This document shows, one piece after another, positions 30,801-46,025 of a stretch of DNA of 64,000 nt. Below the pieces are notes generated by a model that saw nothing but the letters and a program-made list of their open reading frames with translations, ran no database searches and was not told the DNA's origin. A program made the position numbers and the translations under genes. The DNA is from Linum tenue (taxonomy: Eukaryota; Streptophyta; Magnoliopsida; Malpighiales; Linaceae): the NCBI GenBank assembly GCA_946122785.1, contig CAMGYJ010000011.1, forward strand, positions 38,776,513-38,840,512, in the 5' to 3' direction. Within the stretch, counting starts at the first letter, position 1. Each line of letters begins with the position of its first letter.

Positions 30801-32967
30801 TATCTTGTGTTGAGACAATATGCCTGTACAATATCCTTCCCTTACAAAAAAGAAGGTCCGGATGACGTGGGATGTAAATATGTAAAATCTGTTTGATAGT
30901 GATTGATCTGTTTTCACTTTTCAGGTTTGTTGCATCGGCTCGCCAGCTTGCAAAAGCCTTGGAAGTGCCTTTGGTGAATGATTTGGGGTATACGAAAAGA
31001 TATGTTCGTTGTCTTCAGGTAAAACTTATACCTTTCTCCTGTGTTCAGCATTGCTGAAGATGTTAATGTAATTGTTGTCCCTTTTGTTTAACAAGCTTTG
31101 CTGTTTGCTCTCTCTGGCCATATGATACATATTCTGTTGACATTATTTTAGTAGAAATTGCTATTTCATGTTCTGCTTCTTGAGTAGGATGATATGTGGA
31201 ACCTTTTTTATGAACTTTGCTGTCTATTGATGTCTCATGCCGTATCATTTTCCCTCGAGTTACTCTTTGAGTCATTGTCTCATTGAGTCTCAACTCCATC
31301 TTTTTATGAATACTGTCTCAAATCCATCGAACCACTAAATATTTTTCAACTTGGACCATGTATCTCAATGTTGTGTCTCGGATCTTAATTATCGGTTTGG
31401 TAGCAATATGATGTCTGCCATCTCTGAACAGATTCAAGTGCTAAATGGTAAGTCAATTCCTAGTACATATTCATTTTTCTTAATTGTACTGGGATCGGTA
31501 AATTCCGAATGCTTTTAGAGAGTTTAGGTAATATACACCTGATCAAGAATTTAGTATTGGACAGTCTGATCATAAGTTCAGATGCACATAACTAGCCGAA
31601 TCATAATTAGAGTTTAAATTGCTACATCTTTGCAACTTGTATCAAATGCTCTAATGTGGACACCACCAGCTGTCAATGTGCTAAACATATTGTTTTACTG
31701 TCTAGTTTAGTTGGTAGCTAAAACAAGTCATACATATCTATCTTAGCTATTTTTTTGGCTCTCCTTTGGTTGCAGATATCAGAGGTGGTTAACAGCATGA
31801 AAGATTTGATTGATTACAGCCGAGAAACAGGGACTGGACCTATGGGTAACATTATTAGTTTTTCCTTCCCTACTATGATATTCATTGTTTTTGGCTGCAT
31901 GTGAACTAATCAGTCGGCAGAAGTTGGGGCCTCTTGATCAACCAGCTTCTCAATCTAATTTTATTTTGTTTACAGAGAGTCTGGCCAAGTTCCCTCGAAG
32001 AACAAATGCTTCATCCGGGTTCAGCGCTCAAGTTCAACCATCAGAGGACCAACTGCAACAGCAGCAACAACAGCAAACTTCACCAGCACCACCGCCGCAT
32101 CAGCAACAGGCAGTTCCCCAAAACTCAAACAGTGACCCGAGCTCCGTCCAAGCCGGGGCAATGCAAATTGCTTCTAGCAACGGTATGCAGTCCGTAAATA
32201 ATGTCCTAAATCCCCCACCTGCAACAACAACCTCAGCAAGCACCATCGTCGGACTTCTCCACCAGAACTCCATGAACTCAAGACAACAACCACAGAGCTC
32301 CATCAATAATAATGCAAGCAGCCCATACAACTCAGCTCAGGCTCAGGCTCCTTCTCCCGGTTCATCCAATACAGTGCCAGCTCAGCAACCACCTAACCCT
32401 TCTCCTTTCCAGTCTCCCACTCCTTCCTCATCCAGTGCTCCACAACTTGGACATAGTACTCCAGCAAACAATATTCCACTGCAGCAACAGCAGCCGGCTC
32501 TTTCTAGTGATGGCGACCATGGGGATTCTCAGAGTTCTGTCCAGAAAATCATTCACGATATTATGATGAATAATCAAATGAATGATGTGAAGACTGTCAA
32601 CCCCGCCAACGGGATTCTGCAGGCAAACAGCAACATTGGCGGTGGCATGATCAACAACTTGAATAACATGGGTGGTAGTGGATTTGGTTCGATGGGTGGT
32701 GTTGGAGTTGGGGGCCAGTCTGTTGCCATGGCGAACGGGATGAGAGCTACTGCAATGGTGGGTGGTGGTGGTAATAACAATAACAACTCGTTGATGATGA
32801 ATGGAAGGATGGCGATGGCGTCGATGGTGAGAGAGCAAGCAATGAACCACCACCTCCACCATAATCATCATCAACAACAGCAGGATTTGGGGAACCAGTT
32901 GCTTAGCGGATTAGGAGCGGTTAATGGGTTCAACAATCTGCAGTTTGATTGGAAACCGTCTCCTTGA
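27870..32967 (+). CDS. SEU: Transcriptional co-repressor SEUSS (LIM-domain-binding protein family)
   Basis: SEUSS is a nuclear adaptor that in Arabidopsis partners LEUNIG to repress targets such as AGAMOUS. Exons read from splice signals and frame: 27870-28940, 29019-29138, 29290-29338, 29494-29708, 29806-29874, 30683-30780, 30925-31018, 31776-31845 and 31976-32967. They give 925 residues, near the Arabidopsis length. Residues 1-335 are Ser/Gln-rich with CAG/CAA tracts. The conserved dimerisation/LIM-binding region spans about 338-590 (CARRLTRYMYQQQHRPE, FWRKFVAEYFAP, KKWCVSMYG, DVWHCEICNRKPGRGFE, GYTKRYVRCLQ). The C-terminal third is Gln/Asn/Gly-rich. All introns obey GT-AG and every phase joins correctly. 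Confidence 0.95.
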
Positions 32968-33497
32968 AATACACACAACATGCTGTTTGTATTCTCTTGC
33001 CAGTCATGATGATGCTGTGACGCAGCTCGCTGCTGTTGTGTTGATTATATGATCTGCTGCTGCTGCTTGTGCTGGACGCAGTGCAGAGAGCACCAGTGTT
33101 GGGCGAGAATTTGTTGTGGCCCCTGAGAAAAGAGGGAGAGATAGAGAGAGCAACGAAGCTGGGATTGCTACGTGGGATGAAATGCGTGGGTGGGATTCTT
33201 CTTCCTAAGGTTTTTTTCCTTGCCCCGGCCGCTCACTCACTGTGTACTAATTTCCAGAGAAAAGAGTGAAACATATAGCATAGGTTTTTTCCCCGTCAAT
33301 CATCAATGAAATATTTAATCCTCTTCGAATGCGCCTTGATATCGTTTCAGCATTCTTCCGGGCTAACACTCTTGCATGGTCTTGATCCGCAAATACAAAC
33401 AAACCCATTTAGAAGGAGTTCGTTAGTGGTCAGCTTGTTTGCTTGAATGCATGCATGCGGCATCGTCCGTTGGATCTGAAAGTATAAGGATCTCTGG
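32968..33497 (+). other. 3' untranslated region of SEU and spacer
   Basis: GCTGCTGCTGCT-type repeats follow the stop, and an AATGAAATATTTAAT stretch near 33305 could serve polyadenylation. Nothing else is seen before the MITE. Confidence 0.5.
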
Positions 33498-34100
33498 TAG
33501 GGCTGCAAATGAGCCAAGCCGCTCGCGAGCAACTCGGCGTTCGAATCGGGAAAAACTCGTTCGACACTCGACTCGTTGTTTAACAAGCCGGCTCTCGTTA
33601 GTAAACGAGCCAAGCTTGAGCTAGGCCATGCTCGGCTTGATAAGCTCGTGAGCTAGCTTGACTCGGTGGCTTGTTGAGCTAAGCTCGCGAGTTGGCTTGT
33701 TTAAAACTTGTGGAAGGATTAGTTACTCTTCTGAACATGAAAATTATCTTGTTAATAAGGATGTGTATGGAAGTTAGATGTTATTTTTAGTTTCTAGTGT
33801 TCTTTTTATCATTTTTAATTTCTAATGTTCTTATTTGTACACATTTTTCAGCAAGAATGGTTTCAAATCGAGCTTATCTTGAGTCGAGCTTGTACTCAGC
33901 TTGACAACCTGTGTTAATGAGCATTTACCGAGCTTTATCGAGCCGAGCTCGAGCTGGATTATTTTTAATCGAGTCGAGCTCGAGCTCGAGCTGGGTGATC
34001 AAAATTTGAGTTCGAGCCGAGCTCGAGCTAAAAAATTTATAAACGAGCCGAGCTCAAGCTAAGCAAAAACTCAACTCGACTCGGCTCGCTTGCAGCCCTA
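33498..34100. mobile_element. hAT-type MITE (603 bp)
   Basis: Termini TAGGGCTGCAAATGAGCC and GGCTCGCTTGCAGCCCTA are inverted repeats. The flanks ATCTCTGG (33490-33497) and ATTCTCTGG (34101-34109) are an 8-bp duplication with one added base. The interior is rich in GAGCTCGAGCTCG-type motifs. It has no coding capacity. Confidence 0.88.
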
Positions 34101-34408
34101 ATTCTCTGGCTCACTCGAAGTCTCCGAAATCGCTGGATTCTAGGAATCAAATACTCGAATCCCAAATAAACCCTTCTAAGGAAATGTTGGCTATATACTA
34201 TATCAGGTATCTTGTGCTGTAAAATTGAGGCTGCAGCAGGAGGAGCATTCCAAATACATAGAGATGCTTGTTTATACACATGTGTCTTAGACCATCATCG
34301 TCAGATAATACTACTGTAACTTGGAGAACAAAGTGGTTGAATTTGCAAAAAAAAAAAAAAAAAAAAAAGGGCATTGGAGGAAATTATGTTTGTCTTTTGT
34401 TCTTCTTC
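34101..34408. other. Spacer and thioredoxin 3' region
   Basis: No gene is seen. A 20-nt A run (about 34349-34368) lies near the thioredoxin stop codon. Confidence 0.5.
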
Positions 34409-35189
34409 TCAACCATCAATGTACTTCTCTAGAGTACTACACAAAGTGGACTTAGGGACAGCACCAATGATGCTCTCTTTCCTCTCGCCCTTGTTGAAGA
34501 AGAGCACAGTTGGGATGCTCCTGATCCCATACTGGCTAGCAATGTTGGGGTTCTCGTCGGTGTTCACCTTGTAGCAGGACAGCTTCCCGGCGTACTCCTT
34601 GGCAAGCTCGTCGATCACCGGAGCTATCATCCGGCATGGTCCACACCATGGCGCCCAGAACTCCACCAGGACTGGGTTGTCACATGCTATCACCAGGTTG
34701 TCCCATGTCTTATCCGTCACTGGTTTAACTGCACAAAACCATTATGCTAACATTCAGTAGTTCACTTCAAAATGTGAAACCCATGGAGATGGTCACTACC
34801 CGACCTGATTCCAATCTACATTAACACAAAGCTAATTGGAGGTTCAATCTACGTTATCACAAATACTGTACTGTGGTGGTTAAAAACCAAAATTTAGCAA
34901 TGGATTTGTCAGTAAGCCATGAAAACACAAATCTTAACAGTAAGGGAGAGATGAGAGAGAGAGGGGGGAAAATACCTTGGTCAAGGGCTTCTTGAGCTCT
35001 GCAAATGAAGTGGGATCTCCTTGGTTTGGAAGCTGGTAAGGTGGCGAGTGAGTTGTTGAAATCTCTTCTTCTGGTGTAAGATGGGAAGTTGAGCTTGTCT
35101 GCTGAGGCAAGTGAATGGGTTGTGCAGTGAGCAGAGATTCCAACCTTGCAGGAACTGCTGGTTACTTGAAAGCAATTTCTCATAGCCAT
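34409..35189 (-). CDS. TRX-M: Chloroplast thioredoxin, m type
   Basis: This is a stromal disulfide reductase normally reduced by ferredoxin-thioredoxin reductase; it regulates Calvin-cycle and other plastid enzymes. Two exons (35189-34976 and 34728-34409, GT-AG intron of 247 bp) encode 177 residues. Residues 1-64 form a Ser/Thr/Arg-rich, acid-poor transit peptide ending near FICRA. The mature domain shows [10 protein letters not shown], then [13 protein letters not shown] with the catalytic WCGPC at 99-103. [22 protein letters not shown] (cis-proline) and FFNKGE follow. The start was chosen as the first Met of MAMRN, giving a normal transit peptide. The sequence fits the m rather than the x, y or f types. 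Confidence 0.95.
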
Positions 35190-36644
35190 TACTGTGAAAT
35201 GTGTTCTTCTTAGTTTGTCTGTCTGTAGATGGAAAGGAGTGGGTGCTGGTATGGCAATGTCCTCTGCAACCAACAAACCAGTACTAGTTTTTTGCTGCTG
35301 TTGTTTCTGGCTTGGCTTATTTGTTTTGTTTTGTTTTTGTTGGGTTATCCCTTTGGGTTTTTGGGGGTGTATTTCTGATCTCTAATGTTCACATCTGCTC
35401 ATTATGGGGAGTGGATATAGTTTCAAAGGGTTTGTGAGGTGTTGGTTGCATTTCATGTGGTTGCCTATTATTCCTTTCCTTTTTATTTTCTCACATAACT
35501 AGAGCGCAGACGAAATATCTGCCTGAGGGTGGGGCATGCGATGGCAAAGTGATTAGTTACTACTGTCATTCCGTCATCATCTCCATTTCCTTTGTATGTT
35601 CTTTGAGCTATTTCTTTCTTCTGGGTTTCGGTTGTCAAACGTTTTCACAATTACGGGTAAATAGGAGTTTTCTCATAAGAGAAATAGTGAGAATGTTCTG
35701 AAAAATATTGTCTTATTTTCTTGCATCTCGACAATCTCTGTAACATACTATTATAGTGGCAAAATAACTGAAATGAGGGGATATATTGGGAAGAAGATAT
35801 GTAGAATGTCATTTGGATTTTTTTGTCACTTAGTTGAATGTTATTTTGAGTAAGTTTAAAAGACAAATCAAATAACTTGGTTAAGCCTGAGAGACTTATG
35901 TGGCATATAATGTTGTTAATAACGATGATATGGACATTTTTATTATAAAAAATGATATCCAAGTGAAGTGGTGTGGAAACTTAAGGGCTTTATCTAAATC
36001 CTAAGCTAAGTCACAAATGTAACTACATTGAAAGAGATACTTGTGAAGCTCAAGTACTCTAATGCCAATAAAGTGGAGAGACTTCAACACCATAATAATG
36101 TATTAAGAAGTATGTTATGAAATTATTGCAAGGCAAGAATACCAAATCAAAATACATGATGTGTAGTGAATCAAAAGAGACGAGACTTTGTTGTATTGTA
36201 ATACCCACTCTAGGGTCGGTGAAGGTAAGAATACCAAACAAAAGACATAATCTATTAATGTATGCACTTATGGTTAATGGGGAGCATGATCTTGGGAAGC
36301 ATCCAAGTCAAACTGTAATACCCACTCTAGGGTCGGTGAAGGTCAATAGTATGGCCTGCAAACACTAAGATCAATAAATGCACATCGTAAAGGTACAAAG
36401 TTGTTATTGCAAGAACTTAAATCTCATCGTAGATATGGAAACATAACACTATTTATGGATTAATCTTTATCGAAGTTATCTGAGTTGATCACTTTTAGAT
36501 AAAATGGTAAGAAGGTCCACCAAGAGATTAATTAAAGCATCAAAGGGAGTGGACATGTGGCCCACAAATCATTATGTCAGTAACTCTACCTAGTAGAATT
36601 GGCAGCCTCAACCTCTAGGATTAAGGAGAAAACAAAGTTCTGAT
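35190..36644. other. Intergenic region upstream of thioredoxin m
   Basis: No gene is supported. 35190-35500 is probably the thioredoxin leader and promoter. A 27-bp block beginning GTAATACCCACTCTAGGG occurs twice, near 36189 and 36314. Confidence 0.5.
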
Positions 36645-37398
36645 TGATGGTGCGACAATGTCAAAATTAGGGGTGGCTATACGGTCCGGTCCGGTTAAAT
36701 TGGCCCAAATTGATCCGGTCCAGTCCGGTTTTTTTGAAAATATAAGGACCGAAGATTGGATTGGATACATTCCGGTCTTGATCCGGTCCGGTCTTGACCC
36801 GGTCCGGTCCCAATTCGATCTTGATTTTATATTGAGATTGTGGGAATTTGAGTGGCCTAAGGCCTAAAAGGGTGAGGAGTTGGTTAAGTTTTGTACTAAG
36901 TGTAAAGGTTTGTGACCGTTTATGCAAATCACCCTTAAGTTTTGGGTGTTGAGCTCTCTTATCCGGTCTTTATCCGGTTTTTTACCTCAAATCTAAGCCC
37001 AAAGATTGGATTGGATTGTTTACTATACGGTCTCGGTCCGGGTTATACGGTCCGGTTTCCGGTTTTTCATCCGGTCCCGGTCCAAATAGCCAGCCCTAGT
37101 CAAAATTATCTCAAAGGGATACATTTTCGGTTTATTAATTACTGTTCTTATTTTTGTATTTCTCGGTTTACTTTAGTTATTTCGTATTATTATTTTTCTG
37201 TTTAGGTACTAAATCATTTAGGATTTGGATTCGGGTTTGGGTTACCTTGTTAGGGTGGAAGGGGTTTATAGGATACGTCCTATAAATATGTACTTAACCC
37301 TTACGTGTTATTTATCGAAGAAGAATTAACCCTTGTATTTTTAGTTTTGTTTAGTTTTCGTATTTCCAGTTCCCGACGCGTGAGGCTGTCACACATCA
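36645..37398 (+). repeat. 5' LTR of element E (about 315 bp plus MITE)
   Basis: Segment 37107-37398 aligns with 40770-41047. The first about 23 bp lie before the MITE inserted at 36668. Confidence 0.75.
36668..37098. mobile_element. hAT-type MITE in the LTR of element E (431 bp)
   Basis: Termini TAGGGGTGGCTATACGG and AAATAGCCAGCCCTA are inverted repeats. Perfect 8-bp target duplication GTCAAAAT (36660-36667, 37099-37106). The interior is rich in CCGGTCCGGT-type motifs. Confidence 0.92.
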
Positions 37399-37400
37399 AT

Positions 37401-37412
37401 TGGTATCAGAGC
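37401..37412 (+). other. Primer-binding site of element E (tRNA-Met)
   Basis: TGGTATCAGAGC lies 2 nt after the LTR and is the usual initiator-tRNA-Met primer site. Confidence 0.88.
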
Positions 37413-37436
37413 CCGGTTTCGACAAGAACCGGGATT

Positions 37437-39142
37437 ATGCCGCCGAAGAAGAACGCGGCTGCTTTGCAGGACGCGAGCGACGAGGAGGCTAGCGGCCATG
37501 CGTGCCGAGTGCTGGCAGAGTTGAGGACGAGGGTGAAAGGGATTGATCGCCGTCTTCGATCGATGAAGGAGGGTCTCCAGCAGATTTGGTCGGCAACCGA
37601 TCTTCTGCAGCAAGGACAAGACGAGCTCCGGGTCCGAATGGAGCGCATCGACCACGAGTCTCGGGATCGTTATGACCAGCTGAAACAAGGACAGGAGGTG
37701 ACTGACGGCCGGATCGATCTCGACAACGTGGATGTCTAAGCCAACATTGTGTACCTAACGCAGACAATTAAGGAGCTGACGCTCGTCGGGCGAAAAGAGT
37801 CCGGAAACCCAGGGAGGGCGGGGAGGAGCGTAGGAGGACTGTCGACATGATTGCGGCCAGCGAAAAACTGAAGGGAAGCGCGGCAGAGTCCGAGGGTAAG
37901 GTGAGCAGTTCTTCTCATATGATCATGACTCCCGATGTGACGACGGGCAAGGGAAGCTAAAATAGGGGCGTCGAGTTGCTAAAGACGAGAGACCACGCGA
38001 TCCAGGCCCTAGGCGGCGCGTTGGGAAGCTTGGCGATGGATACTAGGGGCAACCACCTTCCGTCGACGAATGCAACAGCACCTCCGACGAACCTGGGGGA
38101 TCGACAGGTCCAAGTGTCGTTGGATTGGGAGCTGCAGCCAGCGGGTCGGGGCAGCATCAGGTGGAGCAGGGTGCCCCAAGCGAGACATGAGGGTACCTCG
38201 GGTCCAGGTCGGGTGTTGGTGTCCTGGGTCGAGGAGTCTCGGGTGGCGATCGAGCCGTCAGATGGGAGGCAGGGACGAACCATCCGTCGGGATTCATCCA
38301 GCCAGGTGGGGCGACATCGAGCGGACTAAGCGAGTTGTGTCATGAGTTTTCGGGTCAGGGCAAGTCGGAGGCAAGGGCAAGGCCGCTGGAGCCTTGTTCA
38401 AAGAGCGAACTGCTACCATCGAGTTTTCCCGCTTCAATTACCATGAAGATCCATCTGGTTGGATGTCCAGGGTGGATAAATACTTCAAGTACCAGGGGAT
38501 TACGAAAGATCAGAATGTCGCCCTAGTCGCATTTCATCTCGAGGGAGATGCCAACCAGTGAGTGATGTGGTTGGAAGAGGAATTCGAGCAAGGTGGTGGT
38601 AAGACTTTCGCGAAGAGTTCTGGAAGCGGTATGGGGCTTCAGAGAAAGCCGCAGGACATGAAGCACTGGCCAAGATCAAGCAGTCAGGATCTGTGGAAGA
38701 ATATCAGCAGACCTTCAAAAAATTGCTCAATTACTGTCGTGGCTGTGGAAAAGAGGCCATCATGGGCATTTACATGGGTGGATTGAAATCGAAGATTTCC
38801 GCATACATCCGGGCCTTTAATCCACAGAATACGAGAGATGCATATCAGCTAACGAAGATTCGGGAGGAGGAAATTCGTGTGGAGAAGACGGCGAGTGGGA
38901 CCTCCTCTCGAGGGACCCCGACGACACCAGCAAGGAGAGCTGGAGTCGGTGACTCCCCGCCAAGCGTTACTGCCACAGCCGCACCAGCCCCACCACCAGC
39001 CCCAGGACGCGGGCCATCACCACTAGCTCGTCGAGTTATAAGTAATTTGACGCCAGAGGAGGCCACCAAGCGTAGGAGGGATGGGCTCTGCTACAACTGT
39101 GATGAGCGGTTCACCTATGGTCATTGTTGTGTCAACAACTAG
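37437..39142 (+). pseudogene. Broken Ty3 gag of element E
   Basis: It opens as MPPKKNAAALQDASDEEA for 100 codons, then is broken by stops and frameshifts. Recognisable gag pieces follow: a capsid segment near 38400-38560 (FSRFNYHEDPSGWMSRVDKYF), a segment from 38693 (EEYQQTFKKLLNYC), and a knuckle near the end (LCYNCDERFTYGHCC). The frame ends where the AT-rich insert starts. Confidence 0.82.
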
Positions 39143-40680
39143 GAGTGTTCAAATGCTTACCATGATAATTACCAAATCAAACAAGCTAAAATTCTATTAA
39201 CCATGGAATCCAATATCATAACCAAACCGTCCAAACTAATACAACAACCAAATTAACCAAAGTAAAGTTTAATCAATTTGGTTAATTGGTTAACCAGATT
39301 AACCAATATAACATCACATTATCATTAAGTGAGAAAATTTTTGGTTAACGCATCAATTCACAAGTTATATGATGAATAAAACACTGCAATGAACACATAG
39401 TTATATTTAGCCCTTACAGAAATACATACAACTAATACAATTGTCTTATAGTCAATAGAAGTATTCACCTGACAAAAATATATGTCAATTCATTACGGGT
39501 GATGGTACATCTCTGCGATGGTCAGGTCAGCCTATGCCTAGATTCTCAGTGAAAAAGGTTTGAGTTTCTATCCGAGCTTCTCACACTTTAGTTCCATGGT
39601 CTAAGTTAGTTTGGGGACAATTCTCTATCCCTAAGCATGGCTTGATCTTATGGCTAATTATGCTCGATATAAACTACACTCGTGATAAGTTTGCAGCATG
39701 GGGGAAGACATATGAGGTAGCACGTGTGCTCTGTCTAGGAGGTGTTGAATCTTGAGACCACCTGTTTACATCTTGCTCATATACTATCTATGTCCTGCAG
39801 CACAACTTAGTTTACTTCTCTCCGCTTCCTGTTTTCTCTACCTAGCATGATTCTGTGAGTTGGGCTGTGAGGTTCTGGGATAGTTCAAATGTTAAACTCA
39901 AACTAGGTAAGTTGCTTTGGAATATGGTAATGAGTTCTGTGTGGAAGGAGAGATGCCAAAGATGCTATGGAAGTGGCCTACAACATCCTCCACAGCTAGT
40001 GACCCGGATTCGATCAGAAACTAGTTTTTTTATATTAATAGTCGGATAGATACGCAAAATGCTTTGTCTAGTTTTCAGTAGTATAGAGTTTATGGTAGTA
40101 TATAGCTTATTGTAGTCTTATTTCAGTTTGATGATGGTTCGTAATCAGTATACTTTGTATTTTTGAGAGGGCCCTTAGTTGCAAGGGTTCTGGCGCGCAT
40201 TTTTTATTAACCATAAAAAAAATATATGTCAATAGTATGGAGTTAATTAATTGGTGTGATTGTGTGAATTGAATTAGTCTCTTAGCAATTATCATAGGTT
40301 GAAAAAGACCTTCCTTTTAAGTTTTCATCTAATATATTGTATGAATTTTATCTAAATTGGGCGTTCATATATCATGGTCTACACTCTAGAAATACAAATA
40401 TATTGTATATGAACAATAGTGAAATTTATTAAAAGGAATGAATGTTTGGCTCTTGAGTGGTTATGCCAATTAAGTATGTGTATATAATATATATTAGATA
40501 TATGGATAATTATTTAACTGGTTAATTTGGTTTGATTGGTTAGCAGTGTATGAAACCAAACCACCAAAACCAAACAAGCTAAATTTGTTAACCAAATCAA
40601 ACCAATTATCCAAATTAACCAAATACTACCAGTTAAAACGGTTACCGCGGTAACCACACCAAATTATCCAAATTTGTCAT
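39140..40680. repeat. AT-rich insert with AACCAAATTAACC-type repeats
   Basis: The left end starts TAGGAGTGTTCAAA, like a hAT terminus, directly after the gag knuckle. Both flanks of the internal LINE fragment are full of ACCAAATTAACC/GGTTAATTGGT inverted motifs. No matching right terminus or target duplication was found, so its class is uncertain. Confidence 0.45.
39490..40217 (+). mobile_element. 5'-truncated L1-type LINE fragment
   Basis: The 16-bp direct repeats AAAAATATATGTCAAT at 39474-39489 and 40218-40233 mark a target duplication, with a short A-rich tail. The translation shows the LINE C-terminal zinc-binding region (SIPKHGLILWLIMLDINYTRDKFAAWG split by stops; CLGGVES, DHLFTSCS) and a terminal SSVWKERCQR. 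The frame is broken. Confidence 0.85.
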
Positions 40681-40740
40681 GATCGGGGGATGAGGAAGAA
40701 GAACGACAGCCTCGGGACGAGACTGTCAGGGGGGGAGGAT

Positions 40741-41047
40741 TGATGCATTTGCAAGGCGGGCTGCAAGGGAAGCATTTTCAGTTTATTAATTACTATTCTT
40801 ATTGGGGTATTTCTAGGTTTACATTAGTTATTTCGGATTATTATTGTTCTGTTTAGGTAGTAAATCGTTTAGGAGTTGGATTCGGTTTGGATTACCTTGT
40901 TAGGGGAAGGGGTTTATAGGATGCGTCCTATAAATATGTACCTTAACCCATACATTTTATTTATCGAAAAAGAATAAACTCTAGTATTTTCAGTTTTCTT
41001 TAATTTTCGTATTTTAAGTTCGCGACGCGTGAGGCTGTCACGCGTCA
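40741..41047 (+). repeat. 3' LTR of element E (307 bp)
   Basis: It begins TGATGCATTTGC after the polypurine tract and ends GCTGTCACGCGTCA. Confidence 0.85.
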
Positions 41048-41661
41048 TTCTCATGATGAGACAATATCCAATAATAAGGGCAAACCTAAAGATGAAAGGG
41101 TTATTAAGGCTTTCTAAATTTGAAACGTGGTGTGATGAAATAGTGTATTTCGAGAATACATGTATAGAAATCATCTTTGTGAGATTGAAGTAGAGCCGCT
41201 TCAAGGAGAACAAAAGAATGCTAGTTTTGTAAGAATTCATGAGGCCAGACGGTGTTCATGTCTAAAATGCAGTGAGAACTAGAGAATAGATCAGAGTTGG
41301 TTGGTTGGTTGCTATACATATTTTGTCTTAATTACAAGCAAAACCAATGATTTGAATATATCATATCTACCGACTAGTGATTATACACAATATATATTCA
41401 CCCTAAAAAAGTTCAAAAGAAAACCTACATATTCCAATCAACTACTTTTTTAGCTGAGAATCACACACATTTTTTTTCTTTCATAGATTTAAAACACAAA
41501 CATTATCCAGTCTCCAACTTGCGCGTGATTTTAGAGTAAGAAGCCATTATGGCATTCCGCAATGAGATCTCCGATCACATAGCCTTAGCTCGTGCACATG
41601 CCGACCAAGTTTTATATAACAAACCACTTTGAAGGGCTGAGGCAGGAACTCTCCTCAAGAG
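41048..41661. other. Spacer between element E and the next MITE
   Basis: AT-rich; no gene is seen. Confidence 0.55.
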
Positions 41662-42034
41662 TAGAGGTGTCCATTCGGGTTCGGTTTTTTGGGTTTGCCC
41701 AAAACCGACCCGATTATATACATTTTCGGTTTTTCGGATTCGGGTTCGTTTTGAGTTTCGGATTTTTCGATTTCGGGTTCGGTTTTGTTTATCAGTTTTT
41801 CGGGTTCCGACTAAGAACCTCCAATGAATATAACTCAACTCGTATTCTTAGGCGTTCAGGTTTTCGGGTATCGGTTTTGCTTTAACCGAACCCGATAAGA
41901 AATTTTCGGGTTTCGGGTAACCGGAAACCGCAAGTCCTTATCGGGTTCGGTTTTAGTGGTTTTCGATTTCGGGTTTTCGAGTTTTTTCGAATTTCGGTTC
42001 GGGTAACCAAACCCGACCCGAACTGACACCCCTA
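41662..42034. mobile_element. hAT-type MITE (373 bp)
   Basis: Termini TAGAGGTGTCCATTCGGG and CCCGAACTGACACCCCTA. The flanks CTCAAGAG (41654-41661) and CTCAGGAG (42035-42042) match at 7 of 8. The interior is rich in TTCGGGTTCGG motifs. Confidence 0.9.
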
Positions 42035-42496
42035 CTCAGGAGCTAGCAACAAAGCAGTTTTTTGTCATCTCTAATACTGTCCAAAGATGAATAACAGATT
42101 AGTTAACAGACTTGACTCCATTAAAAGCCACGACAGCTTCTGAAGGGAAGCTTTATATGGAACAGAATGCAAACATGGTTACCAAATGAAAACCAACATT
42201 CGTAATGCAGTCCACCAAGGAAACCAGGAGTTCACAGAACAACTCCTTGCCGCCCACACAGAAAGCTGCCAAATTCTCAGCCATCGTGGTTTTGAACATG
42301 AATATAAACTCGTCGCAGTGACATGACACTAACAGAAGATCATAAGCTGCCAAATTTTCAGCCATCATGGAGTTCTGAATACAAATTGGTCGCCATGGCA
42401 TGACACCAACAATGAAAGAACCATGTGTTTCCTTTTTGAGTTGACAGCCAAGTTGTTTCTTTGTCCCAAATATACTTGGATTGGAAGAAGAAAGAA
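42035..42496 (-). other. 3' region of the AMMECR1-domain gene
   Basis: No separate gene is seen; probably the 3' untranslated region. It contains the tandem duplication at 42263-42412. Confidence 0.5.
42263..42412. repeat. Two-copy tandem duplication, period 81 bp
   Basis: The units begin AAGCTGCCAAATTCTCAGCC (42263) and AAGCTGCCAAATTTTCAGCC (42344) and have diverged. Confidence 0.75.

Positions 42497-46025
<3,529 letters not shown>

Larger units (their letters stand above)
36645..41047 (+). mobile_element. Short-LTR Ty3-type retrotransposon E with nested insertions
   Basis: The left LTR (about 36645-37398, split by a MITE) and right LTR (40741-41047) share a 3' half ending GACGCGTGAGGCTGTCAC-CA/GTCA. 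A tRNA-Met primer site, broken gag and a polypurine tract (GGGGGGGAGGAT, to 40740) complete the layout. Pol is missing; its place is taken by an AT-rich insert (about 39140-40680) that itself holds a LINE fragment. I found no clear target duplication, so the exact left boundary is uncertain. Confidence 0.8.
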
